DNA from: Oopsacas minuta
Lineage: Eukaryota > Porifera > Hexactinellida > Lyssacinosida > Leucopsacidae
NCBI GenBank assembly: GCA_024704765.1
Contig: JAKMXF010000044.1
Coordinates: 62,001 to 126,000, forward strand
Reading direction: 5' to 3'
Length of the DNA: 64,000 nt
A program made the translations under genes and the position numbers. Shown here in pieces: positions 47,201 through 56,912 of this stretch. The notes beneath the pieces were generated by a model. That model was not told the DNA's origin, made no database searches, and was given only the letters and a program-made list of their open reading frames with translations. How positions within the stretch are numbered: the first letter of the stretch is position 1; the number at the start of each line of letters is the position of its first letter.

Positions 47201-47555
47201 GTAACTCATAATTTTACATACTCGAGATTAGTGATTGTAAATACACCAAGTAAATTATTCCCGATCACAATGCAACTTACTATATTGGATATACGTACGT
47301 AACATGTAGCAATGTCAATTGCAACATGTTACGGCTATATTTCAGAAACCGATGGCTATATTAAAGAAACCGTGTGGAAAATTGGATTTTAATTTATGTT
47401 AAATACTAATAAATAAGAATTTACGAATTGCTCATACTACCTTCGGGTGGAGAATTTACCTTATTAATCGTTTTATCTTTCTAACTATTGTTGTACAAGA
47501 CTAAATACATGCGCGTAGTAGATTGTTATCGTTCTCTTATTTACTTTCAAAATAG

Positions 47556-47662
47556 GAATTTCAAGAATTTCACAAAAAGATAAATGTCAACACCAGAAGA
47601 ACCACAGCATACCACCCACAAAGTAACGGACTTGTTGAGTCACACAACAAAATATTGAAAAC
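47556..47662 (+). CDS. Integrase gene exon E4: third catalytic residue
   Basis: Bounded by the acceptor CAAAATAG| and donor GAAAAC|GTGAGT. It reads EFQEFHKKINVNTRRTTAYH, then PQSNGLVESHNKILK. The Glu of GLVESHN (codon 47637-47639) is the third DDE residue, in the standard YHPQSNG-x-VE context. The exon ends in phase 2 and joins E5 (AC|A) to give Thr. No frame damage. Confidence 0.8.
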
Positions 47663-47690
47663 GTGAGTATTGATGCTAAATAAGTATATA

Positions 47691-48604
47691 CAGTCAAGGG
47701 ACAAAAGTATTCGACCACACAAATATATTGTCATAAATTGTATACTCTTTCCCGCTCCTATATATTGTGTAGTCTATATTCGTAGCTGCAATCTAGTAAT
47801 TTCCATAGAATAACATATGTTTTTCAAGAATTTCAAAAAAATATTTTCGATTTGCACTTTTTGAAGGTGTTAATTGTCAATAATTATTAGATAATTATTG
47901 ATAATCAAATATGTGGTAATTCAAAGCCTATTAAGAATCTATAATTTCTGACTTGATATTTGAATTCTACGTAGGCGAGTTACCCCAGATTGAAATTTCC
48001 AATCGAATTGAACAACTTTTACCAAAGTTATAGAAGAATTTCAATTTGTGCCATTTGTGCCACCTTTTGCCCAAGGTGGCACAAGTGGCCGCTACCAAGA
48101 AGTTATTTTGTAATTCAAGGGTTAGCATAGTCATATCATTCGAAAATAGTACTTTGACTTATTCCTCCTAATCCTAGTTGATTTCCTTGTAGTGGCGCTT
48201 TTTCTTGCCACCTGTGCCACTTTTTCAAAAAGTGGCACAAGTGGGACAAATTGAAATTCTTCTATAACTTTAGTAAAAGTTGTTCAATTCGATTGGAAAT
48301 TTCAATCTGGGGTAACTCGCCTACGTAGAATTCAAATATCAATTCAGAAATTATAGATTCTTAATAGGCTTTGAATTACCACATATTTGATTATCAATAA
48401 TTATCTAATAATTATTCATAATTAACACCTTCAGAAAGTGTAAATCGAAAATATTTTTTAGAAATTCTTGAAAAACATACGTTATTCTATGGAAATTACT
48501 AGATTGCAGCTACGAATATAGACTACACAATATATAGGAGCGGGAAAGAGTATACAATTTATGACAATATATTTGTGTGGTCGAATACTTTTGTCCCTTG
48601 ACTG
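47691..48604. mobile_element. Foldback (long inverted-repeat) element, 914 bp, copy 1
   Basis: Two arms of roughly 350 bp are near-perfect reverse complements of each other, starting CAGTCAAGGGACAAAAGTAT at both ends. TA flanks the element (47689-47690 and 48605-48606). The 190-bp loop holds two small hairpins built from GTGCCACCTTTTGCC and GTGCCACTTTTTCAAAAAG with their complements. There is no coding capacity. The GGACAAAAGTATTCGACCAC terminus and TA target suggest mobilisation by a Tc1/mariner transposase. It sits in the intron between E4 and E5 and would form a strong hairpin in the pre-mRNA. Confidence 0.85.
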
Positions 48605-48691
48605 TATATATATTATAAGCCTAACATACGTTTAATACACGTCGTTTATAATTAGATAGCTTTGAATCAATTTAACACTTTTTACAAATAG

Positions 48692-49098
48692 AAAAATGAA
48701 CAAGATGCAATCTGATGGGGACACTGAATGGACAGAGAAATTACAGACAGCAGTACTAGCAGCAAATACTCAAACCAAAATCTCTACAAGCTACACACCC
48801 TTTTATCTCATGTTTGGGAGAGACTTTGATTCATCTAACCTTCTCAATCTTATCACTCCTCCAACTAACCACGGATTACTAACCGAAGCTGATATCTCAA
48901 AGGCAGAAGTATCAGAAGAGGAGAATATTCAAATCGATGCAAACGAACCACGCCCATTTGACTTTCCTATAATTGATAACGAATGGATAGAAAATCTTTC
49001 TTCCACACGTAAAGCTGACAGAATGACTGCTATTGAAAACATCAAGGCTGGTCAGAAAGTTCAAAAGAAAACATATGACAGCAAAGTTAAACACAAAG
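48692..49098 (+). CDS. Integrase gene exon E5: core C-terminus
   Basis: After the acceptor TACAAATAG| it reads KMNKMQSDGDTEWTEKLQTA, then NTQTKISTSYTPFYLMFGR, the typical end of a Gypsy/Ginger integrase core (YTPFYLMFGR). A less conserved acidic part and the basic KKTYDSKVKHK follow. The best downstream junction uses a GC donor (CAAAG|GCAAGC) at 49099, giving HK|EFMEGDEVLV with the acceptor ATCAG| at 49371-49372. Reading on without splicing stops at 49109. Open across 136 codons. Confidence 0.8.
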
Positions 49099-49372
49099 GC
49101 AAGCAATAAAGAGACACATTCTTGTTGTGATGTAACATGTTGGAATTTCATACATCATTTCTTACTAGAATTTAATTAAATTCACTGACTGTTGTATAAT
49201 CAGGTAAATATGAAATAGTCTTGAATCGGAACTAATTTATTGTTCCCTCAAATATATGAATTCTTAAATTCCAAAACACTTACTTTTAGTTATAAAATTA
49301 GCATCATTACAAACTGTACGTAATTGACACATTATAATTCTTTGTATAATCATTGTTTTAACTTTAGATCAG
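49099..49372 (+). other. Probable GC-AG intron, 274 bp
   Basis: The donor AAAG|GCAAGC fits the GC-donor consensus (AG|GCAAGT). The acceptor TTTAGATCAG| restores exactly the expected KHKEFMEGDEVLV join. No GT donor in this stretch gives a compatible phase before the stop. Confidence 0.6.
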
Positions 49373-49647
49373 AATTTATGGAAGGAGATGAAGTACTTGT
49401 GCATAATATAAAGAAAGTCAAGCGACTCCCGGGAACAAAAGATACAAAGAAATATTTGGGACCATATACGATAGAGAAAGTTAAACCAAGCCACCTAGTT
49501 GCTCGCAAAGACCCAGATAGCAAAACAACAAAATCACCTATCCATCTATCAAGAAAATATCATTCTCGCATAAACGAAAAAAGGCAGGTTCGAACGAAGA
49601 CAGGCAAATCAAAGAAGCCCAAAGATCCTGCAAATTCTCTTCTACCG
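49373..49647 (+). CDS. Integrase gene exon E6: GPY/F domain
   Basis: Reads EFMEGDEVLVHNIKKVKRLP, then TKKYLGPYTIEKVKPSHLVA. The KYLGPYTI block is the GPY/F domain found at the C-terminus of Gypsy and Ginger integrases, thought to bind DNA or multimerise. A basic tail KRQVRTKTGKSKKPKDP follows and ends at a donor CTACCG|GTAAAT. The phase at this donor does not match the acceptor before E7 (53067-53068), so either a small exon is missing between them or a weaker donor (near 49673) is used. Confidence 0.75.
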
Positions 49648-49897
49648 GTAAATATATTAGCGAGACAATATTGTACTGAACTATAACTAATTGACTCAAC
49701 CCATGGTTAAGTACATACTCTAAGTCAGGGGTTTACAACCAGTGGGTCGTGGAAGGTAGGAATTTTTACTGAATTTCAGTGATTCTATTTCTATTAATTT
49801 GTGGTTAGTGTCGCATTGCGTAATTAGAAAATCTATAGTCATTATATGGCATCATTGTATTGATTATGAAATAACATAGAAGAAATAGAATCTTGAA

Positions 49898-49985
49898 GGA
49901 ATACATACAATTCGTGACAAGTCACGAATTGTAATGGCACGAATTGTAGGCCACGAATTGTAATGGTACGAATTGTATGTATTCC
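49898..49985. repeat. Hairpin with four CACGAATTGTA units
   Basis: The 18-bp arms GGAATACATACAATTCGT (49898-49915) and its exact complement (49968-49985) enclose repeats of CACGAATTGTA at about 13-16 bp spacing. It lies in the 5' untranslated part of the hAT and may be a small nested element or a binding array. Confidence 0.7.
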
Positions 49986-50115
49986 AAAATTGAAGTGTAA
50001 TATTTTATTAAATAACCTATGAAGTCCAGGCTTGTATGTACAACAAAGAATTATATAAAGACATTTCTAGGCCTTTCAACTTTAACAAGTCCTTCTAATC
50101 GTATTTTTACTTAAA

Positions 50116-51908
50116 TGGCAACTAAACGTGCTCCAAGCGTGCTTACTCAGATGATTATCTGAAATTTGGATTTACATGTATAGCAATTGAAGGTATTGAA
50201 AAACCACAATGCGTGATATGTATGAAAGTATTATCTGCAGAGTCTATGAAGCCGTTAGAGCTTAAAAGACATTTTGAGAAAGAACATCCAACATATAAAG
50301 ACCGAGATGTTTCTTTCTTCCAAAGACAATCTCAATCTGTCAAGAAATCTAGACTTGATACGACAGGACAGACAGCTATCACTATAAGAGTCGCAGTTGA
50401 AGCATCATATGTTGTGTCACTACGTATTTCTAAATCTAAGAAACCCCATACTATTGGTGAAGAGCTAGTTTTTCTCTGCACGAAAGACATTGTGCGCATA
50501 ATGAATGGAGCAGATGCAGTAAAAAAAACTAAGTTCGCTGTCAATTTCAGATAACACTGTTCAGCGCAGAATTCAAGAAATGTCAGAGGATATTAAGAAC
50601 CAAGTTGTGGAGCAAATCAAACAGTCACCCATCTTTGTTTTGCAATTAGATGAGTCAACTGATGTTTCTTCTTGTGCTCAGCTGATGATATATGTACGTT
50701 ATATCCACGATTCTAACTTCAAAGAAGAGTTCCTGTTTTGTCAGTCACTTGATTCTCAAACACGTGGAATTGATGTTTTCAACAAAGTAGACACCTTTTT
50801 TGTAAAAGAAGGTCTCGATTGGAAATAAGGGGGCTGTTTGCACAGATGGCGCTCCTTCTATGTTGGGAAGCCATTCTGGGTTCCAGACACGCGTTAGACA
50901 GTTCGTCCCAGATGTGATAACAAATCACTGTATGATTCACCGAGAAGCTCTTGCAGCGAAGACTTTGTCAGCCTCGCTAAATGTTATCTTACAGGAGGTA
51001 ATTAAAATAGTCAATTTCGTTAAAAGTAGCGCACTCAACACTCGTCTCTTCAGAAATCTTTGTTTAGATATGGATGCTGCGCATATGAATCTGTTATATC
51101 ACACTGAAGTTAGATGGCTTTCAAAGGGCAATGTTTTGAAACGTGTTCTAGCCCTCAAGGAAGAAACAACAGAATTTTAAAACTCCCAAAGCGGACGCAT
51201 TGGCATGATGTATTCGAAAATCACGAATGGATTACTAGACTTTGTTATCTTTGCGATATTTTTGAAAGACTCAATACTCTGAACCTCTCATTGCAAGGTA
51301 AAGATAGTAATATTATGGATTTTGTAGACAAGCTTTCTGCCTTTCAAGCAATGCTTGACCTCTGGAGAGACAAGATAAATAGTGGTAGGATTACAGTGTT
51401 TTCTCACCTCTGTAGCTATGTTGAAGATTGCGAAATTAGTATCAGCGAAGCTTTGCATAGTGACATTGCAACGCATTTGCAATCACTTAAAGGTGAATTC
51501 TCTAGATACTTTCCAGAAACAACAAAATCCAAATTTAATCTTGTTCGAAATCCTTTTCTGGCCAAAATACATGACTGCATTCCTGATAACCACGATGCAG
51601 CACAGGAGGATTTCATCAAACTTGCAAACGATTCAGGAGCACAAACATTATTTTCAAGAGTTGATTTGCCATCTTTTTGGAGTTCTGTGCTTGGAAGCTA
51701 TCCAATAGTATCACAGATTGCCCTGAAGTTACTCATGCCATTCCCATCAACTTATTTGTGTGAAGCGGCGTTTTCTAGCATGCTAGTAATCAAAACTAAG
51801 GCTAAAAATAGACTTGATGTCCAACCAGATCTACGCTGCTGCTTAGGTATAACACAGCCTAGAATTCAAAAACTAGTTGATGAAAAACAACATCAAAAAT
51901 CACATTAA
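50116..51908 (+). pseudogene. hAT transposase (ZBED5/SCAND3-like), few frameshifts
   Basis: The ATG at 50116 opens MATKRAPS; after a shift comes YLKFGFTCIAIEGIEKPQC. A BED-type zinc finger follows (QCVICMKVLS, then LELKRHFEKEHP). Then IQEMSEDIKNQ, FVLQLDESTDVSS (first catalytic Asp), VCTDGAPSMLGSHSGF (second Asp), NHCMIHREALAAKTL, HTEVRWLSKGNVLKR and the dimerisation part FPSTYLCEAAFSSMLVIKTK. The stop is at 51908. Breaks lie near 50150, 50530, 50825 and 51150-51180. Length (about 600 codons) is near full size, so this is a rather young copy. Confidence 0.85.
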
Positions 51909-53068
51909 ATAATCATGTGTGATAATTATTAGTATTGTAGATGTAGTAAATTTACATTAGAATAATATATACAAGTTAAGTAGATACATTTTGAAATTTA
52001 AGTTTTGGTTATGCCTTCATCGGGTGGGGCGCGAACGCTTTAAAAAGTTAGAAAGTGGGTCGTGGTCAGAAAATGGTTGAAAACCCTGCTCTAACTAGAC
52101 AAAAGTATTTCAACACACACTGAACATTTCATAAATTGTATACTCTTTCCCGCTCCTATATATTGTGTAGTCTATATTCATAGCTGCTATCTAGTAATTT
52201 GTATAGAATAACATGTTTTTGAAGAATTTCAAAAAAATACTTTCGATTACACTTTTTGAAGGTGTTAATTATAATAATCATTGATAATCAAAATATGTGG
52301 TAATTCAAAGGCTATTAAGAATCTATAATTTCTGACTTGATATTTGAATTCTACGTAGGCGAGTTACCCCAGAATGAAATTTTCAATCTGATTGAACAAT
52401 TTTTACCAAAGTTACAGAAGAATTTCAATTTGCCACACTTGTGCCACTTTTTGAAAAAAGTGGCACAGGTGACAGGAAAAAGCGCCACTACAAGGAAATC
52501 AACTAGGGTTAGGAGGAATAAGTCGAAGTAATAATTTCGAATGATATGGCTATGATAACCCTTGAATTCCAAAATAACCTCTTGGTAGCGGCCACTTGTG
52601 CCACCTTGGGCAAAAGGTGGCACAAATGGCACAAATTGAAATTCTTCTATAACTTTGGTAAAAATTGTTCAATCAGATTGGAATTTCAATCTGGGGTAAC
52701 TCGCCTACGTAGAATTCAAATATCATGTCAGAAATTATAGATTCTTAATAGGCTTTGAATTACCACATATTTGATTATCAATAATTATCTAATAGTTAAT
52801 AATAATTAACACCTTCAAAAAGTGCAAATCGAAAATGTTTTTTTGAAATTCTTGAAAAACATACGTTATTCTATACAAATTACTAGATAGCAGCTACGAA
52901 TATAGACTACACAATATATAGGAGCGGGAAAGAGTATACAATTTATGAAATGTTCAGTGTGTGTTGAAATACTTTTGTCCACTTAGAGTATAAACTAGTT
53001 GTGTTCTGTACTGATTCGATTAATACGTAATAGTAATCCTACATTTCACATATTTATTATGTATTTAG

Positions 53069-55610
53069 TTTCTTTGGATGATATATTGAACCTGGATACC
53101 ATGGAAGAAACATTTGAAACACTGCAACTACACTCAATCTATGAAAATATCGACTCTGAGCTACTTCAATTGAAACCTCGAATACTATCAGCCCTTGTCA
53201 ATAACGCCTACTTAACCCAACTACATGAGAAACTCGCTACAAAAGCTGTATCTCTAACTTCATTGAATTTACTATATTCTTACCATCCACCCAACGAACT
53301 AAATTTTGAGATTAAGGAGAAAACTCGCTGTATCAGCCGGTAATTGGTACACAGAAGATCGTTCCTCTTATCCTACTGAAATACCTGAAGAGACACGAAG
53401 AGATCTTGACTATCCAATTGCTGTTCTATTACCAGTAATAATTGAGTTAATATTCCCAACTGAGCATGTTCATGAGATCATTGAAATACCAGAACAATCT
53501 ATACAAAATGCATCAGATCTTATCCCATATCCTGAATGGGGAGGAGAGTATAACAACATCGTGCAATCTAGCACCTGTTCTATCGACAATATATTGGCCA
53601 TTCTTCGTTCGAATGGAGCAACCATCATAGACTCACTGGGGTTAATCGGGAGTACAGGGTGACAAATAAGTTCTGATACATAGTTCCAATAGATCTGATA
53701 CGTTACCAATATATTATATTACCATTTCTATTATTTATATTCTAACATATATGTCTTCCTGTTATGCTCAAACAGTAATCTAAATCTATACACGCATAAA
53801 ATCAGAAATATCAACATGGAAGTAAAGAGGTCAAAAATTATCTTATTATTTATGACCGGGAGCACACAGAGCGAGATTTTGAAAAGTCTGAAAAGTGAAA
53901 AGATCAACAGATTATTCATTTATCGTACTATTAAACGATATAACGATACCAAAAGTGTGGAAGACAAGCCTCGTTCTGGCCGACCGACTACAGTTCGTAC
54001 GAGAGCACTAAGGGAAAAACTCCGCAGTAAAATCCGTAGAAATCACAGGCGGTCAATCCGGAAGATGGCAAGGGAGTACTCTGTTAATCGCGAAACATTG
54101 CGAAAGGTGATACATGAGGACCTGGAACTTAAATCACTCAAACGGCAAACAGTTCATCATCTCACTCCCACTCTTTGGGTAAAAAGACTTGAAAGGTGCA
54201 AAAGGCTTCTGCGGCGCCTCGTAAATGAAGATGATGAACACATATTGTTTTCGGACGAAAAGATTTTCACGGTAGAAGAAGCAACTAACCGTCAAAATGA
54301 TAGAATTATTGCGTCATCATGCAAAGACATCTCTGAGAGCATTAAATTCATCGATCGAGTGCAAAGACCGCTTTCTGTGATGGTCTGGGCTGGGGTGTCC
54401 GCAGATTCTCGGACAAAATTAACTCGCAAACATATAGAGAGTTGATTCTTGAGCGTGAAATCAAATCTGCTGGTTCATCCTTGTTCAAAAATACCCCCTG
54501 GATATTCCAGCAGGACTCTGCGCCAGCGCATGTCTCGAAAGCAACTCAATCCTGGCTTTTAGGGGAAAATATTGACTTTTTGTCCAAGGAAGAATGGCCT
54601 CCTTCAAGTCCGGATTTGAATCCACTTGACTATTCCATCTGGGGGACTTTACAGAGCAGAGTCTGTGCTACTCCCCATGGAAATTTGGGATTACATTTGA
54701 TTACAGAATGGGAGAAAATTCCGCAAGAAGAACTCCGTAAATCTGTCCAACAGTTTCAAGGACGACTTAAAGCTGTAGTAAAGGTAAAAGGCGGTTATAT
54801 CGAATAGAATTGGATAGGAAGATTTATTATAATATGCTTTAACTGTCAGTGAAAATTTGGATTGATAGAATAACTAGTTTAGGGAAAACCAGAGTATATT
54901 CGTGTATCAGAACTTAATTGTCACCCTGTACACATATTAAAGCTGAATTCCACTACATATTCCAATTGGCTGCTAATTGTGAATTTGAGAAACTTCGAGA
55001 ATATGTTGCTACCAAAATTGGGCTTGAAGTTATTTATGATTCCTCAGGATTGATACGGTCTTACGATTTCTTTGGATCAGAGGGTAACATCATCAAATAT
55101 TTACGAACAGAAGATTTGTATAACTACAAATATTTCACTATCTTCCAATGCCACCAATGCACCAATATCTTTGAGACACAATCCATGATTAATAATATAG
55201 GAGACGTTATTACAAACCTGGAATCATCTGTTAATCGAAGTCTCGTTCCTATTAAATGCAAGTCTTGTGGATTAACTACTACTGTCTTAGAGAGGATAAC
55301 TGGTCAATTCAAGTTAATACCTGTCATGCTAACAATTGAAATCGGACATCTACTCGAATTGCCAGACATTTTTGCAAGTGATATTGACAAACACTTTACC
55401 ATCAGTCACAACCAACCGACACTTCACTACCAACTTGCTGGCTTTAGCATATTGAGTAATAGACACTTCTATTCAATCCTTTACCAAAACGGGAAATTCT
55501 ACAAATATGACCGAATGAGAGAACCAATTATCCAACTTTGGGACTGTGCGCTTTCATCGGATCACTCAATACTGTATTCTACCTCTTGCACTCTTCTGAC
55601 TAATTCTTAG
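53069..55610 (+). CDS. Integrase gene exon E7: cysteine-protease-like domain, split by a mariner
   Basis: After the acceptor GTATTTAG| the frame reads SLDDILNLDTMEETFETLQL and continues open to about 53330. A one-base shift in an AAAA run then leads to VSAGNWYTEDRSSYPTEIPE. Next comes STCSIDNILAILRSNGAT, a Cys box (Cys codon 53576-53578), interrupted at 53653 by a 1274-bp mariner. After it the frame resumes as HIKAEFHYIFQLA. Then a zinc ribbon (FQCHQC...IKCKSCG), a LAGFSILSNRHFYSILY His box (His codon 55464-55466) and YKYDRM (Asp 55509-55511) follow to a stop at 55608-55610. Cys box, inserted CxxC pairs, then His/Asp box is the layout of ubiquitin-specific (C19/USPL1-type) proteases. This subfamily call is inference. 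Confidence 0.6.
53655..54928 (+). mobile_element. DD37D (maT-like) mariner, 1274 bp, in the protease exon
   Basis: The ends CAGGGTGACAAATAAGTTCT and, as reverse complement, CAGGGTGACAATTAAGTTCT match at all but one position. TA flanks it (53653-53654 and 54929-54930). It is the youngest-looking of the three family copies. Confidence 0.95.
53816..54807 (+). pseudogene. DD37D mariner transposase, one frameshift
   Basis: The ATG at 53816 opens MEVKRSKIILLFMTGSTQSE. Then YRTIKRYNDTKSVEDKPRSG, IRKMAREYSVNRETLRKVIH, LKRQTVHHL, HILFSDEKIFTVEEA (first Asp) and SVMVWAGVS follow. One one-base shift lies in the AAAA run near 54414-54420. After it come QQDSAPAHVSKA (second Asp), WPPSSPDLNPLDYSIWG (third Asp, exactly 37 residues later) and KVKGGYIE at the stop. 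About 330 codons. If the A-run shift is a sequence error, this copy would be intact. Confidence 0.9.
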
Positions 55611-56240
55611 CGATTCACGACTCTTTTCCATCATTCGAAAGCGCTCAAAAGCAAGGTACATCGAACCTTGTGGGGACCTCTGCCCGAGGTTATTCAGGCA
55701 GCGCAATCCCTATCATGATGAGCCCAGATAATGGAAACGCGGCCTGCAACAGCACATTCCCAGTGGCGAATATCATCACTCTACCATCTAAGTATATTGC
55801 GAGAAAGACAGCGCAACTGATAAGTCTACGCCGAGACGAAATACAGCATGGAATCAGATACAAACGAGTTTCTTATCAATTTTTATTTTTTTTAATGTCT
55901 CCTTGTCTGTGGCCGTTCGGGGTTCGTTAGCTCCTCGCGTGTCTATTAAATTACGATTTATTGTACGTATTTATTTATGTTGCAGCTTAGAATCGAATTT
56001 GGTGTGATCCCAATCACATCAAACTCGCTCCAACACTGCACACATAAACAAGGTGAGGTTAACGCTAAACGTTTAGCGTTAGGGGATGGCTGTAAGAGGA
56101 AGGAGGAGGCTACCGCAGGTGACTTGTTTTGTTTATAGAAATCTAGTGTTTTCCAGGAGTATGTAGCGTGCCAGAGGCTCGCGGTTTTCATCTCAACTCT
56201 ATATATGTATCAACATTATGCCAAGACTCCCATAACAAAT
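55611..56240. other. GC-richer 3' flank with a perfect palindrome
   Basis: Base composition is visibly richer in G+C than the surroundings. A plus-strand frame (55670-55930, containing MMSPDNGNAACNSTFPVANI) has good composition but no motif and could be a further exon or part of another mobile element. A perfect 22-bp palindrome centred on AAACGTTT lies at 56060-56081, followed by a purine tract (AAGAGGAAGGAGGAGG near 56092). Confidence 0.35.
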
Positions 56241-56777
56241 GCATAGTCTACGCATGTCCACTAGATGAACATATTTCAGTGGTTATTCCTTAAAGCTTGT
56301 TAGGAAGTATAGAGAAATGGCCAAAGATGAACTCGCCTACAATTTGTACTTAAGATATTCCGAATATTCATTATCATGCTAATGCTTGTAAAATTTTTAT
56401 TATTTGATAGAATATATTGCAATATATAGATTGACATGCTAAATTATATTATTTATTATGAGTTATTAAATACAATTATCAAATACCTACCACCTGTCCA
56501 AGTAATATTATTATAAAATATTTATATACACTGTCTATTTTTGGCATTTTGGATAATTATACATATTGTAAATTTGTAATACGTAGTGGGAACATAGTTT
56601 ACATGTTATCAAACAAATTCACTATTTTTAGAATACAACTCTAAATTGATTTGTTTATTCAGTTACGTATACGTATAGCTAGTCTAAAGTTGAATTACAT
56701 TACGTACATTTAGTGGTAATTACGTAATGAGAGTGTATGGAATTCGAAAAAGTCAAATGAAAGAGAAGATTACTTTA

Positions 56778-56912
56778 GGGTCAAAATCCTACGACAATAA
56801 TACATTATATGCGGGTCAGAATCCTTCGACAATAATATATTATATGCGAGTCAAAATCCTACGGCTGTAATTAGTGTAATACATTTTGATGCGGGTCAAA
56901 ATCCTACGTAAC
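56778..56912. repeat. Tandem repeat, about 34-bp period, four units
   Basis: The unit GGGTCAAAATCCTACG with an ATAATACATTATAT spacer recurs at about 56778, 56813, 56847 and 56892. Units differ at a few positions. Confidence 0.75.

Larger units (their letters stand above)
49726..52088 (+). mobile_element. hAT transposon (ZBED5-like), 2363 bp, nested in the foldback
   Basis: The ends CAGGGGTTTACAACCAGTGG and, as reverse complement, CAGGGTTTTCAACCATTTTC are hAT-type. The 8-bp flanks CTCTAAGT (49718-49725) and CTCTAACT (52089-52096) agree at 7 of 8 and equal the first 8 bases of the foldback, proving the order of insertion. A long transposase frame lies inside. Confidence 0.9.
49718..52988. mobile_element. 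Foldback element copy 2, inverted, split by a hAT
   Basis: The right end (reverse complement CTCTAAGTGGACAAAAGTAT) and the left end (CTCTAAGT at 49718-49725, continued after the hAT as AGACAAAAGTATTTCAAC) make the same long-arm foldback as 47691-48604. TA flanks it (49716-49717 and 52989-52990). Without the hAT it is about 900 bp. The asymmetrical loop is in the opposite orientation to copy 1. It lies in the intron between E6 and E7. Confidence 0.8.
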
